This document shows, piece after piece, positions 57,952 through 64,000 of a stretch of 64,000 nucleotides of DNA. A model generated the notes under the pieces. The model was not told where the DNA came from. It saw only the letters and a list, made by a program, of their open reading frames with translations, and did not search any database. Position numbers and translations under genes: made by a program. This stretch comes from Tubiluchus corallicola. Its lineage: Eukaryota > Priapulida > Priapulimorpha > Priapulimorphida > Tubiluchidae. The stretch covers positions 1,352,501 to 1,416,500 of the forward strand of contig JAQGDQ010000008.1 in assembly GCA_030141605.1 (NCBI GenBank). Direction: 5' to 3'. Numbering within the stretch: the stretch's first letter is position 1; every line of letters starts with the position of its first letter.

Positions 57952-58288
57952 TTTAATAGCTGTTGTGTCATTTGATGGCACAACTAAGAAATGTCATCTA
58001 AGTGATGGTTAATATCTGTTGTGTCATTTGACGGCACAAAAAAGAACTGTGATCTAAGTGATGGTTAAAAGCTGTTGTGTCATTTGATGGCACAACTAAG
58101 AACAGTAATCTGAGTGATGGTTAATAGCTCTTGTGTCATTTGATAACACAACTAAGAACTGTAATCTAAGTGATGGTTAATAGCTGTTGTGTCATTTGAT
58201 GGCACAGCTATGAACTGTAATCTAAGTGATGGTTAATAGCTATTGTGTCATTTGATGGCACAACTAAGAACTGTAATCTAAGTGGTGG
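57952..58288. repeat. Minisatellite, 56 bp x 6, upstream of the TNFR exons
   Basis: Unit core AGCTGTTGTGTCATTTGATG, GCACAACTAAGAACTGTAAT, CTAAGTGATGGTTA. Each unit contains the small inverted repeat TTGTG...CACAA. Confidence 0.97.
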
Positions 58289-59329
58289 TACAAATCTAGC
58301 AAACATTACAGACAGAAAACATGAAGAAGTTGGAATACATCGTGGGTTTCAACCAGAGCCTTTTGCTTACATAGCTTATAAATTAGCATGAGCGTTTGTT
58401 GTGTGAAGTTACACGTGCTGCCTTAGAACTTTCTTGTAGTTTATTTGCACTTATTAGCTCTGGTAGTAAAATTACCGAAAGTCAGCATTTGTTGTGTCCG
58501 TACCCTTAGATCTCTCAAAGTATATCATTTTTTTCATTTTTTATGAATTTAAAACCCGAAGCTTCCGTAGATAATTAATTAATTATTATAATTTATATTA
58601 ATCAATAATGTACCTATTAGTAAAGAGTGTAAGCCTACCAGATCAGCGAACTCAGAGTGGAAACTTGCTTGTACAGACTAAACGGTCAAACTGCAAGACA
58701 GTCTTTGACTGTCTCTTCTAAAGATTTATGAAAATCTGACAGATCTAATGCTTCAGTGGTTTCTCAACAAAATGAACTGCAAGGGCCCACATCAGGAGAA
58801 GAGTGCTTGTAAACCGTAAAGCATTATCAGCATGTAAATAGAAGATCCAGGGTGCCCTTTGTGAATATATTTAGAAAAACGTGCTCCGCCTCCAATCAAG
58901 AATTGAAACGGTTAGACTTTTTAACTAACCATTTAACCATTATTAATTGTGGTTGGTTAAAAGGTCAACTGTTCCCAATGACGTCATGCACATAAGAATA
59001 TATCGAATAGACATGGCTTGCACGAGTAAGTGGTGTGGTTCAAATGTAGCATGCGCCAGCGAGAATTCCAATGTGGCGCAACCTCATAACGTATGCGAGT
59101 GAAAAACTTTTTGCAATTTACCATTTAGATGCTTCTTAGGTAACCAGATAAACTGAAACAATATTGTAAATAGTACAATTTCATGTAAGTGGGACATTGC
59201 TAACTGCGTACACCCAGTACTTGATTTTCTAAATGGTTACACCAGTTAGCGGTCGGTTAAACGGTTAACTTTACTCTAATCATAACTCAGAGGTGTTAAT
59301 ATAAATGTTCCATAGTGCATAAATGTTCA
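58289..59329. other. Non-coding stretch, intron or upstream part of the TNFR gene
   Basis: No cysteine-rich exon or signal peptide exon could be recognised here. The text GGTTAGACTTTTTAACTAAC (58910) and TTAGCGGTCGGTTAAACGG (59236) resembles inverted ends of a decayed MITE. Confidence 0.3.
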
Positions 59330-59620
59330 TCTAGAAGATTTTTAAAACTGTTGATTATTTGCAGTCCTCTAACTTCTTCTAGTAGGTTTCTTTCGCAAAT
59401 TGTTGAGGAGAGACCGTCAATAACCGTGTTATGGTTAGGTCTCTTAGGCTTTGCAAGCAAGTTTTTCAGTATATGATAGATTAACTAGCCCTTGCATCAT
59501 GTTGACTGCTCTTTCTTGCAATCACTTCTTCTTAAAGTATGGATTCCAAACTTCACTTACCTACTACAACATAGTTTAAATGTGGTCTGACGACAGACAT
59601 AAATAGGTAGGATGACGTGA
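59330..59620 (-). mobile_element. LINE relic, RT C-terminus (CR1/L2-like)
   Basis: Minus-strand pieces in shifting frames: SVVRPHLNYVVVG, SLESIL, KKEQST, LVNLSY, EKLACK and RDLT. Their order matches the region after RT motif 5 in CR1/L2-type LINEs (VRPHLEY, WNPY, LRDLSYEERL). Very decayed. Confidence 0.6.
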
Positions 59621-61515
59621 CATGATCCTGAGATAGAAAAAAGGGCCAAAAATTTTCATTTTATGTTTATCATTTTATATTAGAAAGATATAGAAATTGC
59701 GGACTAAACTTACAATTCCATAAGCTAAAACACACTAAAAAGTCCAACAACAAACTAGAATGAAATTGGTAAATTTTCCTTTTCATAACCAAACAAAGTC
59801 ACAGAAAATGACAATATTCATGCACTAATACCAAAACCACCGCAGGCTCATTATACCAGCTACGTGTTTTTGACACACATTAACTTTAATAAAAATCAAG
59901 GTACAATCAGAGCTTATAATAAAGTGTTATATATCGCAAAGAAGATTCAAGGTCTGGTCTGAGAGCCTGGTAATGTCGGTTGTATGAATTTAGCCTTCGA
60001 TTGAAAAGGAGAAAAAACTTCGGTGCAGTTTATTGCCTAACGCTTCTTGTTAATCCTGTAAGATTTCTGTTCTTTATGCAACTGGTATAGAAAATTCATA
60101 AATAAATTAAATAATTCTTTATTGTAAGTGTACAATTGCATAACTTCGTTCCTCAAAGAGGAAAAAGGTTGTCCTTCAGTAGCGATTTCATAAATGCAAA
60201 ATGCGATCAGAAAACCACTAATATGCAAAAAAGCAAAATCAGTTTTGCAAAAGAGAAAAAAAGAATATTAAACGTTCACTATAATTGCAAACAAACTAGC
60301 CCTTGAATAGGGTAAAATTCTGTTTTTTGTGATATAGATGCCTGTAGTTGTGTGTTCAGTATGCAGTTGTTATAGATCGATATGCCTCTGTTGATTTTCT
60401 GAAAATTGGCTTGAAGTTTCTTATGCAGATCCTCATACGTATGTACGTTCATTTAATTGTTTGCTTATTTTCATGTAAAGCTTTGTAATAATTTATTTGT
60501 TGGGTTGTTAGTTTATGATGGTGTTTATTTGTCACCACCACAGTAAATTATTGATTTTTTAGTAAATACTGAAAGTTGGTGCGTATGAGTGCCTTTGTGC
60601 ATGCATGTGTATTGTGCAGGAGGGTACTCTTTTGTCAGTTTTGTGTAGAAAGTTTATTTACTGTAGTAATTTTCTGCTTATGCCTGTTTTACTTTTGTTT
60701 AGCTTTCTTTTTTCCTGTTTTGGTTTTGTATTGCAGTTTTAGTTTTTTTGCAATGAGACGAAAATGAAGGTCTTTCAAGAAAACAACCAATGTTCACATT
60801 TGTTAATAATTTCGTGCATGTCTTAGAGGGAGTTTGAGACATCTCTAGACGTTACAAATTAAGCCAGAGCGCGACTAAATCTAGGTCAATTAAAGCTGGG
60901 GCATGATATTGTTTCAAAAATTAAAAAATATTTTAGTGTGATAAAATTCATTTGTACTACACTCGCGTTTTGTACAAGTCAATCGTCACACTTTTACAGC
61001 AAATTAACGCTGAGAACCAATCTGTGTAAATTAATGATTGTTATACTTAGTTAATTATTATTCTTGTTTACTCTGTTTTTACTCTGCAGCGTATGTTTGT
61101 TATCGTTGGCAGGGTAACGGCGCTCAAGAAGCAATAATAATTATTTATGATGACATTTTTACATATCTATGGCTGGGTCCTTTGCAAATGAATGAGTGCT
61201 GATTGCGTGACACTGAAATTACAAATCTCGTCTCAAATCAAATCAATCCAATTTCAAACATTCTCGTTTGCCATTTTCTGTGTTTAAATAGAATATTAAA
61301 CAGAATTGAAAACACTTTTTTCCCAGTATAACATTCTGAATTTCAGATTTCATTTAAACAACTGAGGCTGAAGAAGGTAGTAAGGAAAAAGACAATATTA
61401 TTTTTTTAACATAGCAGTGAGATCATGAGAGCAGGGGAGAATTTAAAGTGGAAAGCCACTAGCTGAGAAATACTGATCTGCCAGGTAATTATCCACAAAT
61501 TAAATAATTGAGAAG
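59621..61515. other. AT-rich stretch without recognised genes
   Basis: Open frames exist at 60037-60228 (minus) and 60576-60767 (plus), but neither has a domain nor splice signals that would tie it to a neighbour. Confidence 0.35.
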
Positions 61516-61640
61516 TCACATCATCTGTCGACAGTCTCAAAAATTTTGACTTAAGAGAATATCGTTTGTAAGTTAGTTAGATAGATAGTAAAGATCTAGA
61601 TTCTTATTTCTTTGGGCAAGGTATTAGCACTTCTAATTTT
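61516..61640 (+). mobile_element. LINE 3' end fragment related to 9180-9300
   Basis: CATCTGTCGACAGTCTCAAA and CTAGATTCTTATTTCTTTGG match CATCAGTTGACAGTTTCAAA and CTAGGTCCTTATTTCTTTGG at 9190-9280 in the same order and spacing. Confidence 0.7.
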
Positions 61641-63074
61641 TGGTTCACATGTTCCATATACGTGAAGCTGTGAAGTGTAGTTGGAATTTGTCTTTACAGT
61701 TGATTAAACAGCATAACCTAAGATGCAGTTGACTCAGTCATTGCTTACGTATCTTTTGGTACAGTAACTGCGCTATGAGGGATACAGAAGTGATACAGTA
61801 CACAAACATTGACACAAACTTAGGTAGGTGCAGTTTTTGTTAAGAGTTTGTTTGTTTTAGTTCTTCTTTTTCATGATAGCTGGGCACTCTGTCATGAGCA
61901 GGTCCTTATCGATTTTTGCCAAGGGATCGTGTATTCGATACGATGGATCCAAATATTAATTTAGTAGTGGTTGGCCTAATCAATTATTTTGATCACTTGC
62001 CTGCAAGTCTCTGGTATCGATTACTTTAGTAAATGAATGAATACCAAATGATTACTTTTTGTGTGTATGAATTTATAGTAATTTGAAATACAAATAAGGA
62101 AAAAGGCTTTTGAAATAACTTTTAACACTGAAATAATCGTGGATGTAAACACTAAACACTCTCAAACACAAAGTTCGCAAAGCTCCACCTTCAGACAACA
62201 ACTTAGCATGCATGTGTAGTACGCGACCTGTTACTGTGCTGTGACAAAACATAGTTAGTACTGTACTCTGTGAACCAGCGTGTCACACTGACATGATAAA
62301 CAAACAACTATGATGCAATATAAAATCATACTGCTGACTAAGCGAGGTTTTGATATCACTGGAAGGTTTTTTGTAAGTGTGACACAACAGTTTATTATAA
62401 AATCACATTTTTCTAATAGGAGCAAGAAATTCTCTTTCAGTTGCAATAATAAAGGCATTTCAATGCAGGTAATTTCAGAACTTTGCAGTAACTAAATTTC
62501 AGGATTCTTTGTAAAAAAATATGATCTTGTCTCAGTTTTTTTTTTATTATAATGCTGTAATATTCCCAAATTTGATATTGGTCGTTCCATCTCAAATGAA
62601 CCAAGGGTTTAGTTGTCACCATCTTTTGGAGCCTCACGACTGTGTTTTTTCTGAGAGCAAACTTTAAATAACTATATCTTGCTTACCAAATTAATTACAG
62701 GCCTGAAATTTACAGCATGCACTCTCTATTGGCATGTACTCATGCAGCAATTTTACGAAACTCGGATTTGGTGATCAAGACTCTTAGCTCTAAAAGTTTG
62801 AACCAAGATAAACTATAAATTGCACACTTGAAACAAACAAGTGACAAAGGATTTCACATAAAAAACTTAAACTTATAGGAGTATCCTTTAAGGGCCTAAA
62901 AGGCTGCCAAATAGGGCTGGAAACAATTAACACCATTTTTGCTAGGATTTTGCCACTCTATTGCACAAAAATTTGATCATCAATTCTGAGTTATGTAATT
63001 GCCAAATGTGTACACATAGAGAGTGTAACTGTAAATTTGGTAGTAAAGATATAACTGATTAAAATTTCCTCTGA
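61641..63074. other. Non-coding stretch, probably intron of the PDZ gene
   Basis: No exon, RNA gene or transposon end recognised. Confidence 0.3.
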
Positions 63075-63362
63075 GTGAACTGAGAGGTACAGTACCTATT
63101 TTTTATGGAATGTGTTTCCGAAATGCAGGCGCTAGTGCCCCTCTAACTAACGAATGGCAAAATGCACGTAACAGCAAAGAACTAGTGGATGGAGGAAAAA
63201 ATGTTATATATTTCATATTATATAATATAATATGAAATTGCATTTCTGAGGTAACAATTCTTTCACATAAGTCATTTTTGAAAAAATAGTATGTTTCCTT
63301 TCAAGATTTTAAAGGGTAAGTTGTTTTGACCGGGTACAGTTTAAGATTGGGTCTGGTTTGCT
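63075..63362. mobile_element. TTAA MITE, truncated copy 3
   Basis: Shares AGGTACAGTACCT, AATGCAGGCGCTAGTGCCC, TAACGAATGGC and the end ACAGTTTAAGATTGGGTC with copies 1 and 2, in the orientation of copy 1. The right end is at TTAA (63363-63366). The left half is missing, and an AT-rich insert (ATATTATATAATATAATATG) interrupts it at about 63210. Confidence 0.72.
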
Positions 63363-63402
63363 TTAAGTGCGTACCAATTTTTTTATTCTAGTTCTAGTGT
63401 AG

Positions 63403-63560
63403 TCAAACCTCGCTATAATGCCCGCCTTTATAATGCCAACCTATGATAACATCAAAACAAAATTTGAACATCGTTTATATTTGCACATACATGTATTAAT
63501 GCCTCTCGTTATAAAGCTCACAGTACTTAATGCCTGCTTTTTTGCCGTCCCAAATTAAGT
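63403..63560. mobile_element. pogo/Tigger-like fragment
   Basis: AGTCAAACCTCGCTATAATG followed by ATTAATGCCTCTCGTTATAA has the CCTCGCTATAA words of pogo-type TIRs; the partner end is not seen. Confidence 0.4.
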
Positions 63561-63614
63561 GAGCAAGGTGATTTTTTTGGAATGAATAATTATAAGTGCT
63601 CATGGTTTTTTCAG

Positions 63615-63710
63615 GCGTTAGACTCATGGGTGGCTTCAATTCAGCAAAAGGTGTCCATTATGGAATATTCATTAAACAACTTCATGTTGGAGGATATGCA
63701 GCTCATGATG
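63615..63710 (+). CDS. PDZ-domain protein, one internal exon
   Basis: The acceptor is TTTTTTCAG and the donor CATGATG/GTAAAA. The 96-base exon (phase 1 to phase 1) reads VRLMGGFNSAKGVHYG, then IFIKQLHVGGYAAHDG. This is the first half of a PDZ domain: carboxylate-binding loop, strand betaB, GIF-strand and the GG-A-x-x-DG turn before the missing GRL-GD part. PDZ domains bind C-terminal peptides of partner proteins and organise membrane complexes. Which PDZ protein this is cannot be told from one exon. Other exons must lie beyond 64000 and upstream. Confidence 0.75.
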
Positions 63711-64000
63711 GTAAAATTCACATGACTAGTTAGTTAACAGTTTATATTACTCCTTTGGTATGTTTTTTACTAAGTGCTGCCATTTGTGGGATTTGCTTTT
63801 GCTTTCTTCAATGATGAACTCAGTAATTTCATGATATTCTTGTGCTAACTGGTTGTGTTATCTGGAAAGTTTTTTATTGTCCATTATGCATTATCCAAAA
63901 AAGTCTTAACTATTAAAGAAAAATGTTATTTTAGCAGTATGACTAACAGCTTTCTTTGGAATGTCTTGGTAATAGTCAACTTTATAAAATGAAATATGAG

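Noticed and set aside
60037-60228. Possible signal-peptide exon of the TNFR gene (HISGFLIAFCIYEIATEG)
   Set aside because: No ATG in frame before the hydrophobic run, an upstream TAA, and no good donor; link to the TNFR gene not supported.

Overview
The window is a piece of an AT-rich, intron-rich animal genome, most likely an arthropod. Evidence: spliced genes with typical animal families (glycogenin, an MFSD6-like transporter, a GALNT glycosyltransferase, signal peptidase subunit SPCS3, a TNF-receptor-family protein, a PDZ protein), minus-strand and plus-strand GT-AG introns, one U12-type AT-AC intron, tRNA-derived SINE sequence, and several non-LTR retrotransposon clades, including an I-clade-like LINE whose ORF1 resembles the arthropod retroelement domain DUF4780. 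The species cannot be fixed from the sequence alone.

Layout. 1-1188 (-): 5' end of a glycogenin gene that begins with a SAP domain. 1.9-9.3 kb: a 200-bp AAT microsatellite, an RTE 3' end, a pogo/Tigger MITE and three decayed LINE reverse transcriptase relics. 9.5-10.1 kb: diverged tandem repeats. 11.3-13.7 kb (+): last two exons of an MFSD6-like transporter. 14.2-15.0 kb: a hAT MITE. 16.5-17.3 kb (-): LINE relic. 17.7-20.6 kb: a long, probably Merlin-type DNA transposon carrying a transposase fragment. 23.0-27.1 kb (+): 3' exons of a polypeptide GalNAc-transferase, with an antisense broken gene in one intron. 27.8-33.7 kb (-): a nearly full-length, frameshifted I-clade-like LINE, GC-rich against its surroundings. 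36.5-42.6 kb (-): a complete five-exon SPCS3 gene. 47.5-57.9 kb (-): nine exons of a TNF receptor family member, 5' end missing. 58-63.5 kb: minisatellite and LINE/MITE debris. 63.6 kb (+): one PDZ-domain exon.

The genes do not form an operon or pathway; they are separate animal genes. What links them is repeated invasion by small DNA transposons: the same pogo-type MITE sits in an SPCS3 intron and a TNFR intron, a TTAA-flanked MITE sits twice in the TNFR gene, and two MITEs landed about 20 bases from splice donors.

Most notable items: a SAP-glycogenin fusion in one uninterrupted reading frame; a textbook AT-AC intron in SPCS3 (donor ATATCCTT, branch TTCCTTAAC, acceptor AC) half filled by a MITE; and a Merlin-type family represented by a long copy and a deletion-derived MITE with a perfect 9-bp target duplication. 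All splice models were built by eye from reading-frame continuity and family similarity; no alignment or transcript data were available.
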